The position numbers were made by a program, and so were the translations under genes. Source: an uncultured Polaribacter sp. (GTDB lineage Bacteria > Bacteroidota > Bacteroidia > Flavobacteriales > Flavobacteriaceae). From it: a stretch of DNA of 64,000 nt. This document shows, piece by piece, positions 8,695-17,130 of this stretch. Location: positions 186,001 through 250,000 of the forward strand of contig NZ_CANNFH010000001.1 in the NCBI RefSeq assembly GCF_947503875.1, given 5' to 3'. Within the stretch, counting starts at the first letter, position 1. The number at the start of each line of letters is the position of its first letter. The notes under the pieces are model-generated. The model had not been told where the DNA came from, ran no database searches, and saw only the letters and a list, made by a program, of their open reading frames with translations.

Positions 8695-9633
8695 TTATAA
8701 ACCAATTCGCATACCTTCAAAAGCAAATTGAAAACCAAGTTCTTCTATTTGGTTTCTTTCTTTTGATACTTGTTGCAAAGTAGGATTGGTATGATTAAAA
8801 TGGATGAAAATTACTTTATTTTTAGTAGCTAAACTTTCATTTTTGAAGAGAGCAATGGTTTCTGTTATAAAAGGATGTGGAATTAAAGACATAGGTCTAT
8901 TTATTTCTCCATCTTTTAAAAAAGTGGCATCTAAAAAAGCATAATCCACTTTTTTTACTTCTTCTACAATATTTTTCTCCCATTTATGCCATTTATTAAT
9001 ATCTGGAATAAATAAAATGCTTTTATTTTGCCCTTCCATTTTGTAACCCACTGTTTCGGAAAATTCATCTCTATGTGGTACTAAAAAAGGAGTAACCTTT
9101 ATAGCAGAAGTTAGCTGTATTACTTTATTATTTTCTAAATCTTTTAGCACAATATTTTTTAATTGAACTAACTGACTCCAAGGAGCATTTTCTGTTAAAA
9201 AATGTTTCATTTTTGGCATTGCATATACAAGAGTTTCCTTTTTACCAAGTGCTTCTCTGCCAAAATACATTAAACCTGTATAATGCCCAATATGTGCATG
9301 TGTAAGAAAAATACCATCTATTATGTTTGCATTTTTTAAATGTGTTTCTTCTAAATTATTTAACTGCGTGGTAATATCTGGTGTTGCTTCAAACAACCAT
9401 TTTTGTTTACTTTCTCTATCTATCAACCCTAAAGAAACTACATGGTGCTTTTGGTTTTTGCCGTTGTAAAAATTAATACAACAGTCTTTTTTACAACCAA
9501 TTTGCGGGTAGCCTGCATCTTGTACGGTTCCTAATACAGTTATATACTGGTTGTGTATTTTTTTTTCTACTTTGGTCTTTTGCTTACAGCCCAAAAAAAA
9601 CACTAAAAAAAGAAGTAAAATTCTACTTTGCAT
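8695..9633 (-). CDS. PqqB-like metallo-beta-lactamase-fold lipoprotein
   Basis: A 312-residue metallo-beta-lactamase-fold protein with a lipoprotein signal ending in FFLGC. The fold resembles PqqB: an N-terminal VLGTVQDAGYPQIGC block with a Cys cluster (CKKDCC, residues 47-52), the metal motif HAHIGH (112-117), and the late HPFITET and HFNHTNP blocks. In the canonical HxHxDH motif the Asp is replaced by Gly116, which would affect the second metal site. No other pqq genes are present, so a role in PQQ synthesis is not supported. It lies 5 bp downstream of the next lipoprotein gene. Confidence 0.8.
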   Translation of the reverse strand: MQSRILLLFLVFFLGCKQKTKVEKKIHNQYITVLGTVQDAGYPQIGCKKDCCINFYNGKNQKHHVVSLGLIDRESKQKWLFEATPDITTQLNNLEETHLKNANIIDGIFLTHAHIGHYTGLMYFGREALGKKETLVYAMPKMKHFLTENAPWSQLVQLKNIVLKDLENNKVIQLTSAIKVTPFLVPHRDEFSETVGYKMEGQNKSILFIPDINKWHKWEKNIVEEVKKVDYAFLDATFLKDGEINRPMSLIPHPFITETIALFKNESLATKNKVIFIHFNHTNPTLQQVSKERNQIEELGFQFAFEGMRIGL

Positions 9634-9638
9634 AAAAA

Positions 9639-10337
9639 CTATTTTAATATAAAAACTTTAACCCCTTCACGATCAAAAGTGCTTATGTTATTTGTGTTAA
9701 TAATATTACCAACCTTTAAAGCATTTGCATGCAAACGCCAATTTTCTAAAACTTTAAATTGCTCTTGTGCCTCTTTAAAAGATACAAATAAGTGTTGTTC
9801 ATCTTCAATACTAAAGGCGCCTGTAGAAACAAAAAAATCTTTGTCTTGGTTTTGGTATTTTGTTTTATGCGCTACAAAAATTCTACCATGATTATTTACA
9901 GTAATAGGATCTTGCTTGTCTGACCATGTTTCTCTGTATTGCTCTTTCCATTGGTAATCTTCAAAAAAAGTAGCATAGCCAGTGGAAGACCCTTTTCTTT
10001 CTGCTAAACCGTTTTGTTTTAAAAAAAATAAAATAGCATTGGTTGCTTCTTCTTCGTTTTTAGATTTTAAATCTATCCAAAGTACATTTATAGGTTCTAA
10101 AATTTCTTTATTTTGGTGTGGTATGTTTAACCAATTGGCAATTCCATTTTGGTTGGGTTCTTTGTTTTTAAACATCCAAATGCCAAAGTCAAACAAAATA
10201 TTGTTTTTTTTATCTTTTAAATCTATGGTGTAGGCTAAGTTTATGTTTTCTGTTTTTTCTTCAAAAAGTGTTTCATTTTTTGAGCAAGAAATGCAAACAA
10301 ACATTAAAACTAAAAGAATATTTTTCTTGAAAAACAT
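9639..10337 (-). CDS. Lipoprotein of unknown function
   Basis: A 232-residue protein I do not recognise. It has a lipoprotein signal ending in FVCISC and then a soluble body of mixed alpha/beta character with many Lys, Asn and aromatic residues. No known catalytic motif is visible. It ends only 5 bp before the PqqB-like gene on the same strand, so the two probably form one transcript and may act together at the cell envelope. Confidence 0.7.
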   Translation of the reverse strand: MFFKKNILLVLMFVCISCSKNETLFEEKTENINLAYTIDLKDKKNNILFDFGIWMFKNKEPNQNGIANWLNIPHQNKEILEPINVLWIDLKSKNEEEATNAILFFLKQNGLAERKGSSTGYATFFEDYQWKEQYRETWSDKQDPITVNNHGRIFVAHKTKYQNQDKDFFVSTGAFSIEDEQHLFVSFKEAQEQFKVLENWRLHANALKVGNIINTNNISTFDREGVKVFILK

Positions 10338-10378
10338 AAGATTTTATCTGTCTAGGAACTTTATATATTCTTTAAAGA

Positions 10379-10410
10379 TAAAAAAAAAGCATCAAAATAA
10401 ATTGATGCTT
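10379..10410 (-). terminator. Intrinsic terminator after ilvE
   Basis: Stem AAGCATCAA / TTGATGCTT (10387-10395 with 10402-10410) with a 6-nt loop. On the minus strand the hairpin is followed by a run of T, from the A-run at 10379-10388. It lies 27 bp after the ilvE stop codon. Confidence 0.8.
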
Positions 10411-10436
10411 AATTAATTTTATGATTTACAATAAAT

Positions 10437-11495
10437 TTATTTTACAACAACACGCCAACCATAAGGGTCTTCTGCCTTATTTGTTTGTATATCTGTAATA
10501 GCTGTTTTTAAAGTATTGGCAAAAGGTTTTTCTAATGTTGGTAACTCATAATCTTTATCTTGGTAACCAAATCCTGCAATAGGAGAAATTACGGCAGCTG
10601 TACCTGCACCAAACATTTCCTTTAAATCGCCACTTTCTGCTGCCGCTATAACTTCAGCTACAGAAACCTTTCTAACCTCTACATTAATATTTCTATCTTT
10701 AGCAATCTGAATGATACTTTTACGTGTTATTCCATCTAAAATCCTGTCATTTGTGGGGCTTGTTAATAATGTGTCATTAATTCTAATAAAAATATTCATG
10801 GCACCAGCCTCTTCAATATACTCATGTGTATTGTCATCTGTCCAAATTACTTGGTTGTAGCCTTTTTCTATCGCCAACTGCGTTGGATAAAACTGAGCAG
10901 CATAATTACCACCAGCTTTAGCAAAACCAACACCACCATTTGCAGCACGTGCATATTTTGTTTCAATTAAAACTTTTACTTTTCCTGCAAAATAAGCTCC
11001 AGAAGGTGCAGTGCAAATAATTAATTTATATTCATCTGCTGGGGACGCATGAAAACCATTACCAGATGCAAACATAAAAGGTCTAATGTATAAAGAACTT
11101 CCTTCATTTTTTGGTATCCAAGCTTCATCTACTTTTAATAAGGTTTGCAAACCATCCATAAAAACAGCCTCAGGAATTTGAGGTATTACCAAACGTTCTG
11201 CAGATTTATTTAAACGCGCACAATTGTCTGTAGGTCTAAATAAAAGTGTATTTCCATCCGTATCTTTATAGGCTTTCATACCTTCAAAAATAGATTGCCC
11301 GTAATGAAAAATTTTCGCAGCAGGACTTAAAGAAATTGGTGCAAAAGGTTCTATAACAGGTGTTTCCCATTTACCATCTTTAAATGTACAAACTAACATA
11401 TGGTCAGAATAAACACTACCAAAAGGTAAATTATTAAAATCTACAGATGCTATTCTAGATTCGGTTACACGATTTATTTTTATTGCTGCACTCAT
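10437..11495 (-). CDS. ilvE: Branched-chain amino acid aminotransferase
   Basis: Class IV PLP-dependent aminotransferase of the longer (BCAT type II) form, 352 residues. It catalyses the last step of Leu, Ile and Val synthesis, or the first step of their breakdown, with 2-oxoglutarate. The PLP-binding Lys is in FAKAGGNYA, and the family signature with EEAGAMNIF and the LDGITRKSII block is present. It is a single gene with its own terminator. The upstream region to 11612 is shared with a divergent lipoprotein gene; a TACATTTG −7 element on the minus strand lies at 11517-11524. Confidence 0.95.
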   Translation of the reverse strand: MSAAIKINRVTESRIASVDFNNLPFGSVYSDHMLVCTFKDGKWETPVIEPFAPISLSPAAKIFHYGQSIFEGMKAYKDTDGNTLLFRPTDNCARLNKSAERLVIPQIPEAVFMDGLQTLLKVDEAWIPKNEGSSLYIRPFMFASGNGFHASPADEYKLIICTAPSGAYFAGKVKVLIETKYARAANGGVGFAKAGGNYAAQFYPTQLAIEKGYNQVIWTDDNTHEYIEEAGAMNIFIRINDTLLTSPTNDRILDGITRKSIIQIAKDRNINVEVRKVSVAEVIAAAESGDLKEMFGAGTAAVISPIAGFGYQDKDYELPTLEKPFANTLKTAITDIQTNKAEDPYGWRVVVK

Positions 11496-11578
11496 TTTTT
11501 ATCTTTTACGTTGTAACAAATGTACACAATTTATCAATCTGTTATGATATCAAAAATACAGTTTTGCGTTAAATTTAT

Positions 11579-11586
11579 TACATTTG
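11579..11586 (+). promoter_or_regulatory. Promoter −7 element of the DUF4920 gene
   Basis: TACATTTG fits the Bacteroidota −7 consensus TAnnTTTG. Transcription would start near 11593, 20 nt before the ATG at 11613. No TTG sits at the ideal distance upstream (TTTG at 11563-11566 is 12 nt away), so only half of the promoter is supported. It rules against the longer reading frame from 11520. Confidence 0.4.
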
Positions 11587-11612
11587 TAATTCTTTTAGTA
11601 AAAATTTATCAA

Positions 11613-12131
11613 ATGAAAAATATACTTAAATTTAGTTTTGTATTTCTCTTAATTTTATCTGCTTGTCAACAAGCTAAAAAAGAAAATAAGGAGACTAGTA
11701 GTGCAGATCACATTGCACAAAAAGCGGAATTTACGTCATTTGGAGACAAAATTTCTCAAGAAAACTTTTTGACTTCTAAAGAAATGTTAGCAAAGTTTGA
11801 AACCCTGAATGTTGGCGATACTGTAAACGTAAAATTTACTTCTACAATTAAGGAAGTTTGCGTTAAAAAAGGATGTTGGATGAAGTTGCCTTTAGCAGAC
11901 GAAACAGAAACTATGGTACGTTTTAAAGATTACGGTTTTTTTATGCCTTTAGATTCGCAAAACAAAGCGGTAATTGTCGAAGGTAAGGCATTTGTAAAAA
12001 TTACGCCTGTAGAAGAATTACAACATTATGCTGAAGATGCAGGAAAGTCAGCAGCAGAAATAGCAAAAATTACAGCACCTAAAAAAGAATTTGCTTTTGA
12101 AGCAAATGGCGTTTTATTAGCTGCAAAATAA
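11613..12131 (+). CDS. DUF4920 domain lipoprotein
   Basis: A 172-residue protein with a lipoprotein signal ending in LILSAC, followed by a linker and a DUF4920 domain with the CVKKGCWMKLP motif (two Cys that may bind metal or form a disulfide) and the DYGFFMPLDS stretch. The frame is open back to an ATG at 11520, but 11613 gives the proper lipoprotein signal and is downstream of a promoter element. mnmD follows after 26 bp. Function unknown; localisation in the periplasm or outer membrane is inferred from the signal. Confidence 0.85.
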   Translation: MKNILKFSFVFLLILSACQQAKKENKETSSADHIAQKAEFTSFGDKISQENFLTSKEMLAKFETLNVGDTVNVKFTSTIKEVCVKKGCWMKLPLADETETMVRFKDYGFFMPLDSQNKAVIVEGKAFVKITPVEELQHYAEDAGKSAAEIAKITAPKKEFAFEANGVLLAAK

Positions 12132-12157
12132 AAATTACTACTAAAACACAGCTTTTT

Positions 12158-12826
12158 GTGAAAAGAGAAATTTTAATAACTTCAGACGGCTCTTCTACCA
12201 TACATTTACCAGATTGGAACGAGCAATACCACTCTAAAAATGGTTCTATAAATGAAACCTACCATGTTTTTATAGAAAGTGGTTTAAAACAAGTAACAAA
12301 AGACAAGGTAGCTGTTTTAGAAATCGGTTTTGGTACAGGTTTAAATTGTTTTATAACCTATTTAGAGGCTCAAAAACCAATAGATTATTATGGTGTAGAA
12401 GCCTATCCTGTAACCCAAGAAGAAGTAAAAAAAATGAATTTTTTATCGGTTTTAAAAGCCGAAGAACAGACGGATGCTTTCAACCAAATTCATGAAGTTT
12501 CTTGGGAAGAAAAACATAAAATTTCAGATAGCTTTTTACTAACCAAAAGAAAGCAGTTTTTTGAAGATATTACAGATCAAAATGTGTTCGACTTAATTTA
12601 TTTTGATGCCTTTGGCGCAAGAGTACAACCACAATTATGGACAGAAGAAATCTTCCAAAAAATGTACAATTCGCTAACAGAAAATGGTATTTTGGTAACC
12701 TATTCAGCAAAAGGAAGTGTAAGAAGAGCAATGCAAGCCGTAGGTTTTACGGTAGAACGTTTGCCTGGTCCTCCAGGAAAAAGAGAAATGTTACGTGCTA
12801 GAAAAATTACAACAAAAAACGCTTAA
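12158..12826 (+). CDS. mnmD: tRNA 5-methylaminomethyl-2-thiouridine methyltransferase MnmD
   Basis: S-adenosylmethionine-dependent methyltransferase that completes the mnm5s2U34 modification of tRNA anticodons. This 222-residue protein is the stand-alone MnmD type, without the FAD domain of enterobacterial MnmC. Visible features are the SAM motif LEIGFGTGLN (residues 50-59), the acidic VEAYP loop, the LIYFDAFGARVQPQLW catalytic stretch, and the C-terminal RLPGPPGKREMLRA. It starts with GTG at 12158, the only start that keeps the full N terminus. A tiny membrane gene follows after 24 bp. Confidence 0.93.
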   Translation: MKREILITSDGSSTIHLPDWNEQYHSKNGSINETYHVFIESGLKQVTKDKVAVLEIGFGTGLNCFITYLEAQKPIDYYGVEAYPVTQEEVKKMNFLSVLKAEEQTDAFNQIHEVSWEEKHKISDSFLLTKRKQFFEDITDQNVFDLIYFDAFGARVQPQLWTEEIFQKMYNSLTENGILVTYSAKGSVRRAMQAVGFTVERLPGPPGKREMLRARKITTKNA

Positions 12827-12850
12827 GAAATAGCACAGAATTACAAAAAA

Positions 12851-12982
12851 ATGGAGTTTAAAAGAAAATTTGGTAATCGCAAAAAAACAAAACCTAAAAA
12901 AGGACTTTTCTTAGTATTTTTACTAGCTATGGCTTTGTTGCTTTGGTTTAAGGCAGAAGATTTAATAAAAGCTTGGTTTTAA
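12851..12982 (+). CDS. Small single-pass membrane protein (43 aa)
   Basis: A 43-codon gene with a very basic N-terminal part (MEFKRKFGNRKKTKPKKG), one hydrophobic helix (LFLVFLLAMALLLWF) and a short amphipathic end. This positive-inside layout is what a real small inner-membrane protein shows and is unlikely by chance. It begins 24 bp after mnmD on the same strand and ends just before a repeat region. No function can be assigned. Confidence 0.6.
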   Translation: MEFKRKFGNRKKTKPKKGLFLVFLLAMALLLWFKAEDLIKAWF

Positions 12983-12990
12983 ATTTTTAG

Positions 12991-13153
12991 AAGCTATCCT
13001 GCCTGCCGGCAGGCAGGTTCCAGCTTTCCGTTATATCTTTTTATGCCTTATTTATTTTAGCATTAGGTTTATTAAAAAAATATATTCTTTAATTCTTATG
13101 CCTAGCTTTTGGGCGAAAGCATAAAAAGGATGCCACTTCAATCTAGGCTAAAC
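12991..13153. repeat. Intergenic repeat with a 20-bp perfect palindrome
   Basis: Contains the perfect GC-rich palindrome CCTGCCTGCCGGCAGGCAGG at 12998-13017, striking in such AT-rich DNA. It is followed by a stretch with CAGCTTTCCGTTATATC, a central AT-rich part, and AAAAAGGATGCCACTTCAAT then CTAGGCTAAACC. From memory this pattern recurs between flavobacterial genes. A differently spelled relative lies at 60150-60234. The gap between the 43-aa gene and the glycosyltransferase holds nothing else that I can see. Confidence 0.65.
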
Positions 13154-13169
13154 CTGTTTGCCAATTTTC

Positions 13170-14297
13170 TTACTTTTTAAAACTTCTTCCTTTCCAGTTA
13201 TATTTAGAAAACAGCGATTTAAAAACAATAAAAACACTAAAAACAGGATAAACAAGTGCACTCAAAAAATACCATTTTACAAAACTTTTTTTGTGATTGT
13301 AAAACGCAATAGTTGGCACAAATAACCACAAATCAATAAGCATTTTTGCAAGTATTGGTAAAAAGGCAGCCCATTCATTATCAGATAAAAATAAGCTGTA
13401 AATACTTATTAAATTCACCAAAAACACCAATAAACCAATTAATTTTACTTTTATGGATTTTAATTTACTTGTTTTAGATGCCCATCGCAATCTTTGGTTT
13501 ATTAATGCGCCAACTGTTTTTACAGGAAAAGTAGTAACCATTGCATCTCTAGATTTTAAAAACTGAACCGCTTTTTTATCTACATTTTTAAATTTTTCAA
13601 ATAGAAAAACATCATCTCCACTGGCAATAGAAGTATTCCCTTCAAAACCATTCAGTTTGAGAAAAGCCTCTTTTTGATAAGTTAAATTTGCACCATTGCA
13701 TAAAAACGGAAAATTAATACCAAAACCACCAATTGTACTACCTTGTAAACTCATAAAATCTAGCAACTGAAACTGTGCTAAAAAAGTATCATTTACTTTG
13801 TAATTTACTGGAGCAACCACCATTTTGGGCTTGTTTTGTACTATAAAATTATCTAAAGTAATCAGCCAATTTTCTGGTAAAATGCAATCTGCATCTGTGG
13901 TTACAATCCAATTGTGTTTTGCTTTAGAAATTGCAGTTGCAATGGCATCTTTTTTTGGCGAGTTCGATTTTCGTAAATTTTTTAATATGCTAAAATTCAC
14001 GGTTTTTAAAAACCTATCAGACGTAAAGAAATTATTAATAATGGCAACAGATGCATCATTAGAATCATCATCAACAAAAATAAATTCAACTGAATTGAAG
14101 TTGTATTTTAAGGCAACTATAGCTTTTAGGAGTAAAGGTAAATTTTCAGCTTCGTTTCTAAACGGAACAATTACTGAAAAATTAGTTTGCGCTTTATAAT
14201 GGTTTGGTTTAAATAGTTTTATTTTATTAAAACCAAACGTTAAAGCTAATATCAATAAAGCATAACAAGAAAATAGAAAAATAATTATCCAAATCAT
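13170..14297 (-). CDS. Family 2 glycosyltransferase, membrane-bound
   Basis: A 375-residue GT-A fold glycosyltransferase. It has an N-terminal membrane helix (residues 1-21), the GT2 domain with DDDSND and the DADC metal motif, the GDDVFLFEKF acceptor-site block, QRLRWASK (QxxRW-type), and three C-terminal membrane helices. It should polymerise or transfer sugar on the cytoplasmic face. Substrate unknown. It overlaps the stop/start of the upstream LPG-synthase-like gene by 4 bp (ATGA), so the two are translationally coupled and likely work on the same lipid or glycan. Confidence 0.88.
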   Translation of the reverse strand: MIWIIIFLFSCYALLILALTFGFNKIKLFKPNHYKAQTNFSVIVPFRNEAENLPLLLKAIVALKYNFNSVEFIFVDDDSNDASVAIINNFFTSDRFLKTVNFSILKNLRKSNSPKKDAIATAISKAKHNWIVTTDADCILPENWLITLDNFIVQNKPKMVVAPVNYKVNDTFLAQFQLLDFMSLQGSTIGGFGINFPFLCNGANLTYQKEAFLKLNGFEGNTSIASGDDVFLFEKFKNVDKKAVQFLKSRDAMVTTFPVKTVGALINQRLRWASKTSKLKSIKVKLIGLLVFLVNLISIYSLFLSDNEWAAFLPILAKMLIDLWLFVPTIAFYNHKKSFVKWYFLSALVYPVFSVFIVFKSLFSKYNWKGRSFKK

Positions 14298-15253
14298 TTG
14301 GCTATGTTTGGTTTAAAAGTAAGCACAAAATAACTGCCAAAAATTGCAGGAATTACAAAATTTAAAATCCACATTAAGGTAGTAATTGTTAAAATAGTCA
14401 GTTCAGCTACCTTAAAATAACTGAAGATAAAAATAGCAACAGAACTTTTTAAAACTGCATCAAATAGGGAAAGCATTGGTATAAAAGAGCTAATTAAGTA
14501 AATACTGGCAATTGCAGAAATTGCGTTTACATAAGTAACATCAACCTTAAAAATAAATAATAAAAAGTAAAATTGATGTGCAAAAACAAGATAACGTGCA
14601 ATAGCGACTAAATTAATTTTTAAGTGTTGTCGTAACTTTAAAACCACTTTAAAACCACTTAAAAACTTTTGCTTTTTTAAAACGTATTTCCAAACAAAAA
14701 CACTTCCTAAAACAATTATAACCACAAATAGTAAAAGTTTAGAAAATAAATATTCTTTTAAATGTATTTGTTGTGTATTTAAAAAGTAAAACAGGCCTAA
14801 AACACCAAACAAACAAGTCGCAAAAAGCTGATGTAGGTTGCCAATTAAATTCAAACTCAGAATTTTTTTTCGAATATTTTTATCAAAATACATTGCTTTT
14901 GCACCATATTCTCCAATTCTGTTGGGTGTAATTAAAGAAGTAGTTAAAGCAGCTAAACTTTGTTTAAGTGCCGTAAAAAAAGAAATTTTAGAAATAAAAT
15001 TTACTAAAGTGTGCCATTTTACAATTTCTAAAAACCAGTTAAAAATGGAGAAAATGCTTAAAAAAAGACAATTTTTAAAAGAAAACAGGTTGTTTTCTGT
15101 CATTTTTAACTGTAAATCTGTTATTTTAAGTTGGTTATTATTTGCGAGTTTAAAATAAATAAAAAATGCACAACCAAATACAATACTTAGTTTTATAAAC
15201 AACCAAAAGAATTGTTTAGATTTGTAAGAAAGCGAGTTGTACATAACTTGCAA
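14294..15253 (-). CDS. Flippase-like integral membrane protein (LPG synthase transmembrane family)
   Basis: A 319-residue protein with about seven or eight hydrophobic segments. It matches the lysylphosphatidylglycerol synthase TM region / UPF0104 family, with the family motif TPNRIGEYGAKA (residues 105-116). Such proteins are often linked to glycosyltransferases and may move lipid-linked substrates. It lacks the soluble aminoacyl-transfer domain of MprF. An internal ATG at residue 4 is an alternative start. It overlaps the glycosyltransferase gene by 4 bp. Confidence 0.82.
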   Translation of the reverse strand: MQVMYNSLSYKSKQFFWLFIKLSIVFGCAFFIYFKLANNNQLKITDLQLKMTENNLFSFKNCLFLSIFSIFNWFLEIVKWHTLVNFISKISFFTALKQSLAALTTSLITPNRIGEYGAKAMYFDKNIRKKILSLNLIGNLHQLFATCLFGVLGLFYFLNTQQIHLKEYLFSKLLLFVVIIVLGSVFVWKYVLKKQKFLSGFKVVLKLRQHLKINLVAIARYLVFAHQFYFLLFIFKVDVTYVNAISAIASIYLISSFIPMLSLFDAVLKSSVAIFIFSYFKVAELTILTITTLMWILNFVIPAIFGSYFVLTFKPNIAK

Positions 15254-15308
15254 AGTAATAAATAATCATCAGTAATAAAGCTGATAAACACAAAAACAAT
15301 CTAAGATT

Positions 15309-15863
15309 GTGGCAGTAGAAAAAATTATTTTAGGGATAGATCCTGGAACTACAATTATGGGTTTTGGACTTATAAAAGTAGTAGGAAAAAAGATGGAATT
15401 CATTCAAATGAACGAATTAATTCTAAAAAAATACGACGATCATTATTTAAAATTAAAATTAATTTTTGAGCGTACTATAGAGTTAATAGATACTTACCAT
15501 CCAGACGAAATTGCTATTGAAGCACCTTTTTTTGGTAAAAATGTACAATCTATGTTAAAGTTGGGTAGGGCACAAGGCGTGGCAATGGCTGCAGGTTTGT
15601 CTAGAGAAATACCAATTACAGAGTATTTGCCAAAGAAAATTAAAATGGCAATAACAGGTAGTGGAAGTGCAAGTAAAGAGCAAGTCGCGTTAATGTTAAA
15701 ATCTACTTTAAACTTAAAAATATTACCAAAAAATTTAGATGCTACAGATGGTTTGGCAGCTGCTGTTTGTCATTTTTACAATTCTGGAAAAGTAATTGGT
15801 GGAAAGAATTACACAGGTTGGGCAAGTTTTGTAAAACAGAATGAAAAACGGGTTAAAAAGTAG
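15309..15863 (+). CDS. ruvC: Holliday junction resolvase RuvC
   Basis: Endonuclease that resolves Holliday junctions with RuvAB. The 184-residue product carries the four acidic catalytic residues Asp11 (GIDPGTT), Glu71 (AIEAPFF), Asp144 and Asp147 (DATDGLAAA). It starts with GTG at 15309. hemW follows after 80 bp; TAAATTTG at 15892-15899 may be a separate −7 element for it. Confidence 0.96.
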   Translation: MAVEKIILGIDPGTTIMGFGLIKVVGKKMEFIQMNELILKKYDDHYLKLKLIFERTIELIDTYHPDEIAIEAPFFGKNVQSMLKLGRAQGVAMAAGLSREIPITEYLPKKIKMAITGSGSASKEQVALMLKSTLNLKILPKNLDATDGLAAAVCHFYNSGKVIGGKNYTGWASFVKQNEKRVKK

Positions 15864-15943
15864 AAAGAAATTATATGATTAATAATATAAGTAAATTTGC
15901 TGTGTAATAACTGCCAACTGAAACTGTAAACAGAAAACTTTTA

Positions 15944-17071
15944 ATGAGCGGTATTTATATTCACATTCCTTTTTGTAAACAAGCATGTTTTTATTGCGAT
16001 TTTCATTTTTCTACCTCATTAAAGAAAAAGGAAGAAATGATTTTTGCGTTGATAAAAGAAATGGAACTTAGAAAAGACGAGTTGCAAAATACAATTGTAG
16101 AAACTATTTATTTTGGTGGTGGTACACCAAGTGTTTTATCAACAGAAGAAATTAATACCTTAATAGAAGCTGTTTACACTAATTTTAAAGTTGCAAGTAA
16201 CCCAGAAATTACGCTAGAAGCAAATCCAGATGATTTATCTAAAGAAAAAATTATTGGCCTTTCTAAATCTCCAATAAATAGATTAAGTATTGGTATTCAA
16301 TCTTTTTTTGAGAAAGATTTAAAACTGATGAATCGCGCACATAATGCAAACGAAGCTAAAAAATGTTTGGAAATTGCAACGCAATATTTTACCAATATTT
16401 CTTTAGATTTAATTTATGGAATACCCGATAGTACAAATAAAGAATGGCGAACAAATATACAAACAGCGCTAGATTTTGGCATTCCTCATATTTCTAGTTA
16501 TGCTTTAACTGTAGAACCAAAAACAGCTTTAGAAAGTTTAATTGCCAAAGGCAAAATTAAAAATGTAGACGAAGAAAAAGCACAAGAACAGTTTTATATT
16601 TTATTAGAAGAATTAGAAAAAGCAAACTTTGTACACTACGAATTGTCTAATTTTGGTAAAAAAGATTTTTTCAGTAAAAATAATTCTTCTTATTGGTTGG
16701 GGAAGCCTTATTTAGGTATTGGACCTTCTGCACATTCCTTTAATGGAAAACAACGTAGTTGGAATGTTAGAAATAACACGCTTTATATTAAGAGTATAAA
16801 AGGGGAAAAGCTGCCAATAGAAAGAGAAATTTTATCTAAGACAGATGTTTACAATGAATATATAATGACAGGCTTGCGAACCATTTGGGGCGTTTCATTC
16901 ATAAGAATTCAAACAGAGTTTGGAGAAAAGTATATAAATTATCTAAAGAAAGAAACTAAAAAATATATCGAGCAAGAATTATTGTATATTGAAAACGATA
17001 TTTTAAAAGCTACCTTAAAAGGTAAATTCTTGGTAGACGGAATTGCATCTGATTTATTTATGTTAGAGTAA
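15944..17071 (+). CDS. hemW: HemW-like radical SAM heme chaperone
   Basis: Radical SAM protein of the coproporphyrinogen-dehydrogenase-like family. The [4Fe-4S] motif is CKQACFYC (residues 10-17) followed by DFH, then GGGTPS, and the C-terminal HemW domain. The 375-residue length and the missing N-terminal extension point to HemW, the heme chaperone, and not to HemN. Heme delivery to respiratory enzymes is the known role in other bacteria. Confidence 0.9.
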   Translation: MSGIYIHIPFCKQACFYCDFHFSTSLKKKEEMIFALIKEMELRKDELQNTIVETIYFGGGTPSVLSTEEINTLIEAVYTNFKVASNPEITLEANPDDLSKEKIIGLSKSPINRLSIGIQSFFEKDLKLMNRAHNANEAKKCLEIATQYFTNISLDLIYGIPDSTNKEWRTNIQTALDFGIPHISSYALTVEPKTALESLIAKGKIKNVDEEKAQEQFYILLEELEKANFVHYELSNFGKKDFFSKNNSSYWLGKPYLGIGPSAHSFNGKQRSWNVRNNTLYIKSIKGEKLPIEREILSKTDVYNEYIMTGLRTIWGVSFIRIQTEFGEKYINYLKKETKKYIEQELLYIENDILKATLKGKFLVDGIASDLFMLE

Positions 17072-17130
17072 AGGAAAAGAACACAAAAAGGCAAAATAAT
17101 TAAAAAGATACTGAAACAAGTTCAGCATAT

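Noticed and set aside
8695..9633. PQQ biosynthesis gene pqqB
   Set aside because: No pqqA, C, D or E near it, a lipoprotein signal is present, and the metal motif is changed.
11520..11612. N-terminal extension of the DUF4920 lipoprotein
   Set aside because: It contains the −7 promoter element and would bury the lipoprotein signal.
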